Below, one piece after another: positions 1-10,900 of a stretch of 64,000 nucleotides of DNA. Below the pieces are notes generated by a model. That model worked only from the letters and a program-made list of their open reading frames with translations, did not search any database and was not told where the DNA came from. The position numbers and the translations under genes are program-made. This stretch comes from Symsagittifera roscoffensis (taxonomy: Eukaryota > Xenacoelomorpha > Acoela > Convolutidae), in assembly GCF_963678635.1 (NCBI RefSeq), contig NC_087062.1, positions 98,449,705 through 98,513,704 of the forward strand, written 5' to 3'. How positions within the stretch are numbered: position 1 is the first letter of the stretch; the number at the start of each line of letters is the position of its first letter.

Positions 1-3000
1 ACACTGCTGAGAAAATCTTCGAAATCTTATTAAACCGTTTCGGATCAGGGGTGCAGGGGCACCAGGCGATGATGCGCTTCGAGAAACGGAGGCAACGAGA
101 AGATGAAACAATAGACAAGTTTCTCGATGATTTGGAAATGCTGAGAAGACGCAGCCAACCGGATGAGTCAAACCGAAGGATGAACCTGGCCGTAGCCTCA
201 AAATTCATCGATGGTGTGAAAAATGATGAACTTCGTACGATGCTAGCAACGCATTACACACCACTATCAACTAATGCGCCAACACCGGAGGAGTTGAGGC
301 TCAAATCAAAAGAGTATCTTTTGTTGAAACCTCCTTCGAGATCTGGATATTACAAGAACAATTATGGCAATTTTAACAACGGACCAGCTAACCAAGGGAA
401 CAATTGGTACAAACCGAGGGATGATATGGACAAGAGACGTTCTTGTGCTAATTGCAGTTCAACAGACCATCATGTGTCAGCATGCCCAGCTTACAAACAA
501 GGCATGAAAGCAATAGGCTTTAGCCTCGAGGACGAAGATGCGTCAGAGTTGGATCATGAGGATTTCATGAGAGGAGTAATTGCGAAATTTGGCCCGAGGT
601 GTTTCTTTTGTAACTTGGAAGGTCATTTTAAATCAGATTGTCCGCAATTCTGGGATGCAGTGGCAGACATCAAGCATCCAAGGCATGAAGAAGCTTTGTC
701 AGGAGTGAAAGCAAGCAAGGCTCGACTTTTGGGCGAAGCAGAGGCACGCAGGAAGGACAAACCTCAAGAGCTGGCGGCAAAGAAAATGCAAGCAGTAACA
801 GAAGAAGCACGTGAACCGGAACCAGCAACTGCGGCCGATGACTTCAAGATCGATTATAAGGCAGCCGCAAAGGATGCTTTAAATAGAGTACAGCAGGAAT
901 TGGTGACGAAAGAGATCGAACAAAAAGTGAAACTTGAACTGGAAAATGAAAAGCTTCAGGAGCAACTGAATACCTTCGAGGCAACGGAGTTCGAAGAGAC
1001 GAAAACACCAAGCAGTTTAGATATGAAACTTAAAGTGATCTCCGGTAAGAGGTTCGACATGGCGCCGCAGGGAAAGAAGATACAGTCGATAATCTCAGTG
1101 GCTGGACACCAGGTAATAAGAAATTTGAGTGAACCATCAGAGTTCACTTTAATGCATTTGGACACATATGCAGATTATCTGAGGCAGGTGGAGCCACGCA
1201 CTGAGTCGAGAGCTGTGCGAGCACTACTAACGACGGGTGGCCCTCGCATGAAGAAACTTCATGGACGCTACTTGGAGGTCTATGGGCCGTATCAAATAAT
1301 GCTGAACGTGGATGGAATCAGCATCTACACCAGGACTTACATAACAACAGATGATGACCAAATGGGGCAGATCTATTTGGGTGAAGAGGAACTCAAAGTC
1401 CGCAGGATAGGCCATGACGCCATGATGGAACAAGACGCGGTACATATTGGATATGAAGCAGATGTGACAGCACACCTGCTTGACACCAACAGAACAAAAA
1501 TCGGAGTCACAGGGCTTCTGGACACAGGCGCGGTGGTGAGTGTGATGCCGATAAAAACCTGGGAGAGAATGGGCTTCACGCGGGAAGATTTGATTCCTAC
1601 GAATCTCCGACTAGCCGCTGCAAATCGAGGAGCTATCTACGTAGCCGGAAGAACACCGGTGACGGTCCTTCACATGGGAGGACGGAACCTTTGGATGAGC
1701 TTCCTGGTGGTAGAGAATCTGGACGACGCCGACCAATTCATCTTGGATAGAAAAGTAAAGTTACAATCAGGACAAGCTGTAGTAGCGATTTTTAGAATGA
1801 GAAATTTAAATTCGTTAAGTGATAGCAAACAGGTTTGCTTAGTACCGAATCCAAATAGTCAGAGTTCGGTGATTTTAGGCCGGAGCTTCTCGGTAACGCG
1901 AAACGGACTGTGTGTCAGTGTGTTGTTGAACACACTGGACACCACGGTTTCAATCCAGCGTGGAAAGAAGCTTGGTTACGCATTGCCGATGAGGACCGAC
2001 TATGATGAGACACAAAACTTGAAGAAATATAGTGTGAAAGACTGTCCTTATCATGCAAATAAAGATAAAATCTTAAAGAGAATTAATGAATTAAAATCTA
2101 TTCGTAAATTGTTTTCAATGAAATCCGAAACGGACGACGGCTTATCAAGCTGCTCGAATTTTCCGGAACGCCCCTCGTCATATGAACTAGATTCTGACAA
2201 ACCGGTTTTGCCAGAAATAGAACATTTAAAAGGAAAAATAGGTGAGGGAGATTTTGAAAAATTGCGGGACCTCCTAGATCGGAACGCCGAAGTATTTTCA
2301 AAACATAAGGCGGACATCGGTTGCTGTAATTTCGTCGAACACGAAATCGAACTAGAAGAGGGCGCCGTTCCCCATAGGGAAGGCGCAAGGCGAATGACGC
2401 CACATAAATCGGAAGCGTGCCGAGCGGAAATAGAAATGTTGCTTGAATACGACATGATAGAACCCTCGAAATCACCATGGGCTTGCGGAGTAGTAATGGC
2501 GAAAAAGAAAGGGGGGCAGCTTAGATTTTGTTGCGACTTTCGTTACTTGAACGCGGTAACGATTAAAGATGCGTACCCGATACCACGAATAGACGAGAGC
2601 CTATCCAAACTTGGTGATGCAAAGTTCTTCACCACATTGGACTTGGGTTCTGCCTTCTGGCAGGTTCCTCTGCGAAAGAAGGACAGGGAGAAAACCGGAT
2701 TCGCGTGCGAATTGGGGTTGTACCAGTGGAAGAGGATGCCCTTCGGCTTGTGCAATGCAACAGCAACCTTTCAAAGGCTGATGGCTCAGGCTTTGACAGG
2801 AGTGACCAAAAAGTACGGGAATCTCTTGATGTGCTACGTGGATGACGTAGTCATAGCGACACCAACCCTTGAGGATCACATTGATCGACTCGATGAGGTC
2901 TTCGGATGTATGAAAAGAGCAGGCTGGAAATGCAAACCATCGAAATGTGAAATCCTTAGGGATTCGATCAAGTACCTGGGAAGAATGGTGGACCGGCATG

Positions 3001-6000
3001 GTGTGAGGCCAGATCCAGAAGCAGTAGAGGCTGTTCTGACATGGAAAGCTCCTAGAACGGACACACAGCTCATGAGCTTCCTAGGGTTTGCCAATTACTA
3101 CCGAGAATTCATAAAAGGAAACGCGGACAAGGTGTACCCGATGCAGAAGCTGATGCGCAACAAAGGGAAAAAGTTCGAATGGAACGATGAGGCACAAGTT
3201 GCTTTCGAGAACATAAAGCGGGAACTGTGCGAAGCGCCAGTGCTGGGCATGCCTACAGAAAAGGGCATGTATGTTCTTGACACAGACGCATCGGTGGTGG
3301 CCATCTCAGGAATATTGCATCAAGAGCAAGAATGGAACGGAAGAACAGTCCTCCGTCCCATTGCATACGGCAGCAAGGTCTTGAGTGACACAGAGATGAA
3401 ATATGGCGCACCGAAAGCAGAAATGTTTGCAGTAGTCACCTTCGTGGAAAAGTACCGTGCATACTTGGGGAGCGCTCCCTTCAAGTTACGCGTGGACAAC
3501 AGAGCGTTATCCTGGTTGAAGACCTACTCGATGGATCAGAGTTATATTGGTAGATGGATAGTCAGATTGGATGGCTACCATATGATAATCGAACATAGGA
3601 TGCGTGATAAACATCAGAATGCTGACAGTCTCAGCAAGAAAACTGAGTTCTATGAAAGATTGGAGCAGAAGCAGGCCAATCAGGCGGAAGTAAAGGAGGG
3701 ATTCTCGTTTCTGGACAAAGAAACTTATGAAGCGCTTCCCTTAACGAGATGGTTGGATAAGTCTGGACATCCAATTCCAGGGCATCCTGAGTTACCTGTA
3801 GAGAAAGCAGCTGAGATAAAGATCCTGTCCAAGGAGGATCCAGTCCCCTTAGATTTGTTGCTGCGCTCGAACCTGGTCCAGCAAGAACTCTCTCGCATGA
3901 ATATAAACAGCCTCTCATTATTGGATAAAACGGTGCAAGTCACACCACAAGTAATGCGGATGCTGGGTGGATTGTTAGAAAGAGAAGTGACCAGAGATGA
4001 CCCCGAGTGGACAGCAGCAGTGGCATCGCTAACAGTCAGTAAGAAAGTGAAGATCATGCCGTCCAGACAACAGCACGAAGAGAACAAGAGGGATTGTAGG
4101 ACAATAGTTCAGCAACTAGTATCCTCAATACCCCAAGATATTTTAACCAGTACTTCTTACGGACGGAAAGAACAGGGGAGCAGCAAGCGAAAGAAAACCG
4201 TCACCTTTGTAGACCGGGAAAAAGAGGGTGAAGAGGTAGAACAAAATCTGCTGCAAGACTATTTGTCCGGGGAGAAGGATGAGGAGAAAAACCAGCAATC
4301 ACAAGATCAACACCCGGGACAAGTGAATTTGTCCGGGGAGTCCGAGATAGACGAGAAAATTCCTGATGAGAAACAGGACCTAGAGAACAAAGTTTTGTCC
4401 GGGGAGTTCAGATGGATGCGAAGGAAATACGGACATGATCTGGAGGAGCGTGCAGTCTCCAGCACAACACCTTCGACGGATGATAAGTCAGAAAGCTCGA
4501 GAATGAACACCTATTCAGACAGGGATTCGACCTCGGGATCAGAACTGTCAGAACTGGCGATACACACGCTACTAGTGGAAACTCGGGCGAGAAACCTGGA
4601 CAGAGAGGTGTACCAGGATCCTGACAGTGATCGCTACCTAATACCAAGCGAAAGAGTCTTTGACAACGCAGCGGATGACTTAGAAACGATAGCGGTATCG
4701 AAACGTTCGATAAGCCTGTTGCCGCAGAAAGAGGTAGTCAGGACTGATCTTCAGCCGTTTCAACAAGAAACACAACCGTTGGCGAAGATTTGGTGCGTTA
4801 AGATGGAAGAAGACACACATCAGCCCAACGAGCTGAACAGTCAGATGAGAGTCATGAAGACGTACTTGAAGGCGAGATACAGACTCTCGGACCTTCTAAG
4901 GGCGCAGAGAAATGATCGCATGACAAGCAACCTAAAAAGGTGGATAGAAAACGGTGCACCTGACAAAGGTGACCTGGAAGAAGACAGCTATAGGATCCTG
5001 AGACAATACTTCATGCAGAAGGAGGGGAGATTATATCTGAACAAGGACGGGATCGTGGCTTGCAGGAGAAGAGAAGAAGACAAGCTCTTATACAAATATA
5101 ACGCGATAGTGTTGCCGCAACTCTATCAGACAGAACTATTATTCAGGTCGCATGATCAGATGGGCCATCAAGGGATCGACAAAGTGTATCAGAGGATCCT
5201 GAAGCGCTTTGAGTGGCCTGGGATGAAAAAGGCATGCGAGAAATGGGTGACAGCATGTCTGTCATGCCAACAGGTCAAGGATCCTAGGAAGTTGCGATTT
5301 CCTTTACAATCAATTGAGTCGTCTGAATTCAACGAGGTGGTGCAGATAGATCACCAGAAGATATGCATGACAGACAGCGGTTACAACCAAGTCTTGGTCA
5401 TGATAGATCACTTCACGAAGTATGCAGAGGCCGTGCCCTGCATAACTGCCTCGGCAGAAGAGACATGCGACCACCTGATCAATACGTGGATAGCAAGACA
5501 CGGATGTCCAATGACGTTTCAATCGGACAATGGAACGGCTTTCGTAGGCGAGCTTACGAAAGAGCTTATGAGACGGTCACAAGTCGCTCAGGCTCACTCC
5601 ACGACATACCACCCTCAGACGAATGGCTTAGTAGAAAGACAGAATAGGACGTTAGTGTCGATGCTGAGGGTATATTGTTCCAGGTACATGACCGATTGGG
5701 ACAGATACCTTCCACAGGTGATGGGAGCTTATAATAGCACGCAACACTCCACCACTGGAGTCAGTCCACACATGATGCTGACGGGACACGAGAAGTCTTT
5801 ACCTTTGACATTCTTCTACCCAGAGTATGAGGGAAAGAAAACATCCCCACAGGTCTACGTGAGGGATGTGATCAGACGCCAACAGGAGTTGAACGACTTG
5901 TGTAGACGAAACACTCAGCAGGCACAGGCAAGGCAGAGGAAAAGATTCGACAAGAAAGCAGCTGGTGCAAAGGCTTACTCGGTGGGAGACTACGTATGGG

Positions 6001-7505
6001 TATTTCAGAACGTTATACCACCGAAAGGGACAAAAAAGCTTCTGAAGAAGTGGAGGGGACCCTTCATGATTACAGAGGTGCACCAAGAGGGACGCTTTTA
6101 TAGACTGAGTACTGGCCGAGCCGCCCACTACGAGAACATCAAGCCACACAATCCATCGACAGAAGACTGGTGTATACCTGCAGACATGGAAGAAGGGGAT
6201 TATCTAATGATGGATCCTGCTTGTGAGGTCAATGAAAAAGGCACCAGGGAGAAGAACGATGGAAACGAAGTCGTAGAGGAAGGTACGGATACACCATTGG
6301 ACCTGGATCCAAACGAACAGATCGAAGCGGACGATGAAACCTTGCCCTACGCAGAGGAAGATTGGCAGGATTCCGAACAGACAGAGGTTCCCAAGAACAT
6401 GGAACCAGATCTTCCGTTCACGATGCAGACTCGTCAGAAAGACGGGACGAGACTAAGAAAGAAATACAATCCTTACGGTGACGACTTTGTAGTGGATAGG
6501 ATAGATCTAAAGAAAATAGTGGAGGAAGTAGTGGGTTTAGAGGAAATAACAGTGTCACAGGACATTGACATAGTCGATGATCACAACGATGAGTGGGTTG
6601 ACGACTGGTCGAAACCCGAGGTGGAGTTCGACGATGAGCAACAGCAGTCAAATGAACAAGACCTGACGAACCTGCGTGTCTTAGAGTGGCTGAACGAAAT
6701 GACATCAGACCCTGAAAAGACCAGCGTTACGATTCAAGACGTAGATCGCGAAAGCGCGAAATACATTAAGACCGAACGAGATGATCCTTCCTGGGCTGCC
6801 CAGGAAGGACAACTTCTCATTTCAGCTTCTAATCTTGACTTAATACCCGGTATGCGATCGACGGGGACGCCGATGGATATTTTTGTCCGGGGAGTGGGGG
6901 TAGGACTTACCCACACTGAAAACTTGATAATAAAAAAATTGAGAATAGCAAGAGAAACAGGAAACTTAGAAGCAGAAACAGGTGAAGAACCTAAGAAACC
7001 TGACATAGGCAGGGTAGTTGAGTCATATTTTAATTTACCAAATGAATATTCGAGTAACATAGTACTAACAGATAGTGATTTCATACTCACAAACAGAACA
7101 TGTGCGATAGCAATCACCGCAGACATGAGTTTTAGGACGGCGCTAGCGGCAGATTTTAAGAGGGAATACAAAAACGTGGAATTCCTTTGGAAGCAACGAC
7201 CAGGGATAGGGGGCGTAGCAGCCTTACCCCCGGCGGTGTCGCAGATACCGGGAAAGTACTTATGCTTCTTGGTAACGAGGGCGACAGAGAAGCAGCACGT
7301 GGACCCAGAAAACCTAGTCTTGTCTTTGACGAGGCTGAGGGACTTCCTTGTGGAAATGGACGTGAAGGAGCTTTCGCTTCCAGTGTACGATCCAAATAGA
7401 GGAAGACTGCATCCTCGGGAATTGTACGCGCTTGTACACGTGATATTCTCTGATACGAGCATACAAGTGTATCTACATAAGAAATATTACTTAAGTATAG
7501 GCTGA
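1..7505 (+). CDS. Gag-pol polyprotein with C-terminal macro-like domain (5'-partial, copy 1)
   Basis: The frame is already open at base 3. The GTG at 51 is not a true start, because copy 2 shows about 660 more codons upstream. Residues below count from base 51. There are two CX2CX4HX4C zinc knuckles (CANC.., CFFC..) near residues 130-205 and a retropepsin DTGA at about 491. RT carries YVDD at 929-932. RNase H follows, with DTDAS and the HRMRDKHQNADSL block. Integrase has the HHCC finger H1701/H1706/C1736/C1739 and the triad D1767, D1826, E1862, a D-35-E spacing, then a GPY/F-type module (KWRGPF). An acidic linker leads to an extra region of about 190 residues resembling a TARG1/OARD1-type macro domain. 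A 141-bp in-frame deletion at 1746/1747 removes the protease ILGRD motif, so this protease is probably inactive. RT and integrase motifs are intact. Confidence 0.93.
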   Translation, partial: TAEKIFEILLNRFGSGVQGHQAMMRFEKRRQREDETIDKFLDDLEMLRRRSQPDESNRRMNLAVASKFIDGVKNDELRTMLATHYTPLSTNAPTPEELRLKSKEYLLLKPPSRSGYYKNNYGNFNNGPANQGNNWYKPRDDMDKRRSCANCSSTDHHVSACPAYKQGMKAIGFSLEDEDASELDHEDFMRGVIAKFGPRCFFCNLEGHFKSDCPQFWDAVADIKHPRHEEALSGVKASKARLLGEAEARRKDKPQELAAKKMQAVTEEAREPEPATAADDFKIDYKAAAKDALNRVQQELVTKEIEQKVKLELENEKLQEQLNTFEATEFEETKTPSSLDMKLKVISGKRFDMAPQGKKIQSIISVAGHQVIRNLSEPSEFTLMHLDTYADYLRQVEPRTESRAVRALLTTGGPRMKKLHGRYLEVYGPYQIMLNVDGISIYTRTYITTDDDQMGQIYLGEEELKVRRIGHDAMMEQDAVHIGYEADVTAHLLDTNRTKIGVTGLLDTGAVVSVMPIKTWERMGFTREDLIPTNLRLAAANRGAIYVAGRTPVTVLHMGGRNLWMSFLVVENLDDADQFILDRKVKLQSGQAVVAIFRMRNLNSLSDSKQVCLVPNPNSQSSVILGRSFSVTRNGLCVSVLLNTLDTTVSIQRGKKLGYALPMRTDYDETQNLKKYSVKDCPYHANKDKILKRINELKSIRKLFSMKSETDDGLSSCSNFPERPSSYELDSDKPVLPEIEHLKGKIGEGDFEKLRDLLDRNAEVFSKHKADIGCCNFVEHEIELEEGAVPHREGARRMTPHKSEACRAEIEMLLEYDMIEPSKSPWACGVVMAKKKGGQLRFCCDFRYLNAVTIKDAYPIPRIDESLSKLGDAKFFTTLDLGSAFWQVPLRKKDREKTGFACELGLYQWKRMPFGLCNATATFQRLMAQALTGVTKKYGNLLMCYVDDVVIATPTLEDHIDRLDEVFGCMKRAGWKCKPSKCEILRDSIKYLGRMVDRHGVRPDPEAVEAVLTWKAPRTDTQLMSFLGFANYYREFIKGNADKVYPMQKLMRNKGKKFEWNDEAQVAFENIKRELCEAPVLGMPTEKGMYVLDTDASVVAISGILHQEQEWNGRTVLRPIAYGSKVLSDTEMKYGAPKAEMFAVVTFVEKYRAYLGSAPFKLRVDNRALSWLKTYSMDQSYIGRWIVRLDGYHMIIEHRMRDKHQNADSLSKKTEFYERLEQKQANQAEVKEGFSFLDKETYEALPLTRWLDKSGHPIPGHPELPVEKAAEIKILSKEDPVPLDLLLRSNLVQQELSRMNINSLSLLDKTVQVTPQVMRMLGGLLEREVTRDDPEWTAAVASLTVSKKVKIMPSRQQHEENKRDCRTIVQQLVSSIPQDILTSTSYGRKEQGSSKRKKTVTFVDREKEGEEVEQNLLQDYLSGEKDEEKNQQSQDQHPGQVNLSGESEIDEKIPDEKQDLENKVLSGEFRWMRRKYGHDLEERAVSSTTPSTDDKSESSRMNTYSDRDSTSGSELSELAIHTLLVETRARNLDREVYQDPDSDRYLIPSERVFDNAADDLETIAVSKRSISLLPQKEVVRTDLQPFQQETQPLAKIWCVKMEEDTHQPNELNSQMRVMKTYLKARYRLSDLLRAQRNDRMTSNLKRWIENGAPDKGDLEEDSYRILRQYFMQKEGRLYLNKDGIVACRRREEDKLLYKYNAIVLPQLYQTELLFRSHDQMGHQGIDKVYQRILKRFEWPGMKKACEKWVTACLSCQQVKDPRKLRFPLQSIESSEFNEVVQIDHQKICMTDSGYNQVLVMIDHFTKYAEAVPCITASAEETCDHLINTWIARHGCPMTFQSDNGTAFVGELTKELMRRSQVAQAHSTTYHPQTNGLVERQNRTLVSMLRVYCSRYMTDWDRYLPQVMGAYNSTQHSTTGVSPHMMLTGHEKSLPLTFFYPEYEGKKTSPQVYVRDVIRRQQELNDLCRRNTQQAQARQRKRFDKKAAGAKAYSVGDYVWVFQNVIPPKGTKKLLKKWRGPFMITEVHQEGRFYRLSTGRAAHYENIKPHNPSTEDWCIPADMEEGDYLMMDPACEVNEKGTREKNDGNEVVEEGTDTPLDLDPNEQIEADDETLPYAEEDWQDSEQTEVPKNMEPDLPFTMQTRQKDGTRLRKKYNPYGDDFVVDRIDLKKIVEEVVGLEEITVSQDIDIVDDHNDEWVDDWSKPEVEFDDEQQQSNEQDLTNLRVLEWLNEMTSDPEKTSVTIQDVDRESAKYIKTERDDPSWAAQEGQLLISASNLDLIPGMRSTGTPMDIFVRGVGVGLTHTENLIIKKLRIARETGNLEAETGEEPKKPDIGRVVESYFNLPNEYSSNIVLTDSDFILTNRTCAIAITADMSFRTALAADFKREYKNVEFLWKQRPGIGGVAALPPAVSQIPGKYLCFLVTRATEKQHVDPENLVLSLTRLRDFLVEMDVKELSLPVYDPNRGRLHPRELYALVHVIFSDTSIQVYLHKKYYLSIG
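6990..7502 (+). other. Macro-like (ADP-ribose binding or hydrolase) domain at the end of pol, copy 1
   Basis: The last ~170 residues of the ORF1 polyprotein follow the block order of small macro domains of the TARG1/OARD1 group. A hydrophobic strand comes first (CAIAITADMSFR), then an amphipathic helix (AALAADFKREY in outline), a strand with YLCFLVTRATEK, a helix starting ENLVLSLTRLRDFL, then KELSLPVYDPNRG, and a last strand with IQVYL. In known family members the position of NRG carries a GCGLD-type loop with the catalytic Asp. That Asp is not obvious here, so this may be a binder rather than a hydrolase. The fold is an inference from pattern, and profile searching would decide it. The same region is intact in copy 2 (53949-54465). 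Confidence 0.6.
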
Positions 7506-7901
7506 GTGATGAGCGAGAGGGTGTTAGGCCAAAGACCAAGTTGCATGTAATATGTGATATGTGTGTTATGTTATGTTATGTGTTAGGTTATTAAGATCAT
7601 GGGCAAGTAGGGGTTAGTGACCATGAAAAACTAAAAGACGATCTTGGGAATAGATCCAAAGTTTGGACTGTCCAATCTTAGGTCGAATTCCAAAATTTTA
7701 GAGACCAATTGATTTTAATAAATTTTAGGATAAATATCTTTTTATCTGAACTGTCTTTAAGCAAATTTTAACGATGTATGTTAAGGTGAAATTGACAAGT
7801 GTGACATTCGTGATTTCTTTTCTAGATCCTGATTGATCATTTAATTGCTCACTTGAGTCAAAACTTGAAATCGAAATCAAATCAAACTTGGAAAGAACAG
7901 T
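7506..7901 (+). promoter_or_regulatory. Spacer between ORF1 and ORF2 with a conserved 3' splice-acceptor sequence
   Basis: This non-coding spacer is shared by both copies. At 7811-7825 it has TGATTTCTTTTCTAG followed by ATCC, a textbook pyrimidine tract plus AG. The same string is kept at the equivalent place in copy 2 (acceptor boundary at 53633, minus strand), although surrounding bases differ. It lies 77 bases before the ORF2 ATG at 7902. A spliced subgenomic mRNA, as retroviruses use for env, would explain how ORF2 is expressed. The donor is expected upstream of gag and lies outside the window. Confidence 0.55.
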
Positions 7902-10900
7902 ATGGACAATTTCAACCTGGATGAATTGATGGACCTGGCAGAGGCATATGTAGGACCGATGGTAGATGCGATCTATCGTCGGCTGATCGAACGAGACTTC
8001 GCTCTGGAGGACCCAGAGGTGGTCATGTTGCTGACCGCCCTGATTAACATCTTGGGGCACGACAACCGTGGGGACCGCCCCACGGAAGTCCTGTTGATGG
8101 CAGCATATGGGGAAAGAGGAGTACTAGACCGCCCGAACATGAGAGTGATGAGGTGGAGAAACGGGGCTCTCTCAGGGAGTGACTTGGCGAATGAGCCTGG
8201 GTTGGGAAGTTCTAGGACTTACCAACCAGGTGAGATGCCAATGCCCTCCAAGCCCAAACCTGGGCTGACGAGAATGCATCGGGAGATGAACAGCGAGGCG
8301 ACCTCGTCTGGTTCACCACTGAGAGCAGCTGTGCCACCAAAAGGGGCGAAAGTAACACAGAAGGTTCAGACGAACCAAACCATACAAGATCTGGACGAGA
8401 TGAACGATCAGTTGAGAAGTACGAAGAAGGAGTTAAACGATATGACGAAGACCATGCTGGCGATGGAGGAAGACCGGGACATGTGGAGAAAATTGTTTGA
8501 AGACTGCAACAAAAAGCAGGGTCAAGAGATCGAACGCTTAAGGCAGGATGACAAAGAGCGATCGGAGCAGGTGGCGTTGACGACGTCCATTGAGAAAGTG
8601 ATACCTGCAAGGGATATTCCTCGTGGGCAGTCCCCGATGGAGCTCTTGACACCTCGAGAAATGAGTCAAACAACGGAGACACGGCTTCCAGCAGAGACGA
8701 ACCGAGTAACAATCCCGGATCCTAGTGACACCTTGGGTGATCCCGTCGTAGAACAGACAGTGAGAAAACTGATAGAGACCGCTGGACGATTGGTCGCTAA
8801 CAAGAATGCACCAGGTTCCGGGGTGACTGCACCCTATGGAACGATTGACGATACGGGCAGAGTACAACTCTCCCAGACAATAATCAGACAAGGGATAAGT
8901 GACGTGACGCCACTCAGGGGGAGTTCGAAGATCACAGAGAGAAAAGTAAGGAAGATGCCAGCGAAGAAAGTGTCTCGTGTAATGGACGTGCAGAAGAATA
9001 ATCAATTAAAGTATAATTTCACGGGAGTTCCGGAGACAGATCCGAGAGCCTGCTTCAATCGAGCTACCTGGAGCCCGGCTGTGAACCTGCAGCAACCACC
9101 ACTCGGGACATCTCACCTGATATTGGGAGACAGCTTAGTCAGAGTGCTGTCGAATTTGAGGACCTCGTGGGTCACCACGGTGATGGCCTTTGGAGGCGCG
9201 ACGATTGCCCAATTATATCGCATGGTGGAGCTGATGAATCCAGGGAAGATACCCAATGTGATGATCTTAGTTGGGACGAATGACATCTCCAGAGGATCAG
9301 ATGAGCAGGAAGCACTGTGGGAAGCAATGATGGTGTGTTTGTTTACTACTCTCTGGCAGAAGTTCAGTTGCGCGGTACTGACCGTTTGCACTGTGCCAAT
9401 GAACACAAGAAGCCTGACAGTATCAGGAAGAAGGCACAACGAGGGAGTCATGAGATGGAACAACATCTTGAGAAACCTAGCAAATAGAAATGCCGGAAGA
9501 ATGATCCTCATGGACATTGAACATGAATTGAGAGCCATGGATCAAGCCAGACTGACCACAGATGGCATCCACTTCGACAGTGTCGAAGGACAAGCTTGGT
9601 TGAATCGAGTCTTCCAAGAACGGTTGGATGAGCTGGAAGCAGAACTCTTTGACACAGGAGTGCTGAAGGAAGAGGGAACGGTGAGTGATACGGTGATCAC
9701 CACCTTTGTGCCTCCTAACCTGGAAACACGCTTGGGTACGGTCCCAGCCGCCATAAATTACCGGCAACAAAGCTCCAGTGAACCAGGTCGAAGAACAGAT
9801 GTACAGGATCGGTTGGGAGAGGCACCGATGAGGAGAACAATTCATCCTAGGAGAAGGATAGGACCTGTCAACCAACCAATCGAAGAAGTAGCCGGCACAT
9901 CTAGATCGGACACTAGATCGGAGACGACGAGTACCAGTCGAGAGGAAAGACCGAGCAGAGGCTCATTGATGTGGTCGCGATCCATACCGTCTCCTTGGCA
10001 TATATACAAAGAAGAACTAATGAAGCTGGACCTACAGAGAGTGAGCTTCATCGAAGATGCAAGGAGGATGCTGAATGGAGCGACGCTATCCGTCAGCAGA
10101 TTGTACTCGATAACCGGCGTAGACTGGTTGATAGCCGCTAGCATAAATTTCAGCTCCACGACGGCCTTGAGATTTGCCGACTTGGAGGGACTGCCCTCCA
10201 ACAACACGATAGGACCTGTGAATGCAAGACCGTTGCAAGATGTGAGATTGAACCATGATGAGAGGAATCGTGAAGAAAGGCCAGGAAGATTCCTGACGGC
10301 GAGAGCGCCGATTGGACAACACGTGAAGATATTTAGGCAATTGACGACACCACCTGGTCATGTGAAGGAGAGAGTGTATCCAAAACTAGTGAACCAAGAT
10401 GGTGATGCCCAGAGATATGGCAGATTGACAGCGATAAAGAAAGATGAGACCATCTTCGCCGCCTACGACAAAGCAGAGATGAGAAAGGCCAAAATCATGG
10501 TAGTAGCGAATTCAGAGTTCGTGTACACCTCCAAGTCTTTGTTTTGGCCGGACGTCATAATGCTGGCCGCAGTTGACCTAGACCTATTGCAATCAGTGTC
10601 ATTGGCTATAGGGGTACAGAGGCAGACAGAGATGAACCCGATAACGATTGTGTTTGCTGGCATCAATGACCATCTACACAGTAGAGGTTTTCTGAGCAGG
10701 CTCAGAGATCCTGCAACAGCAGAAAACGCAGTATGGCCCGCGATAAAAGACATCCTGGAGTCAATGGGTGAAGTGGTAGACGCGACAAAGGAGGGATCAT
10801 TCAACAAAGTGACATTGAGAGTAGTATTTGCGTTGTCTCCGGGATATGCATATCTCCCGGATGGACTGAAATTTGTGTATGCAATGGTAGCCTTACTTTC

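Noticed and set aside
7800-7810. TGTGACATTCG, identical to the LTR start, in the ORF1-ORF2 spacer of copy 1
   Set aside because: Copy 2 reads TGTGATAGTCT at the same site and no LTR sequence follows, so the match is chance.
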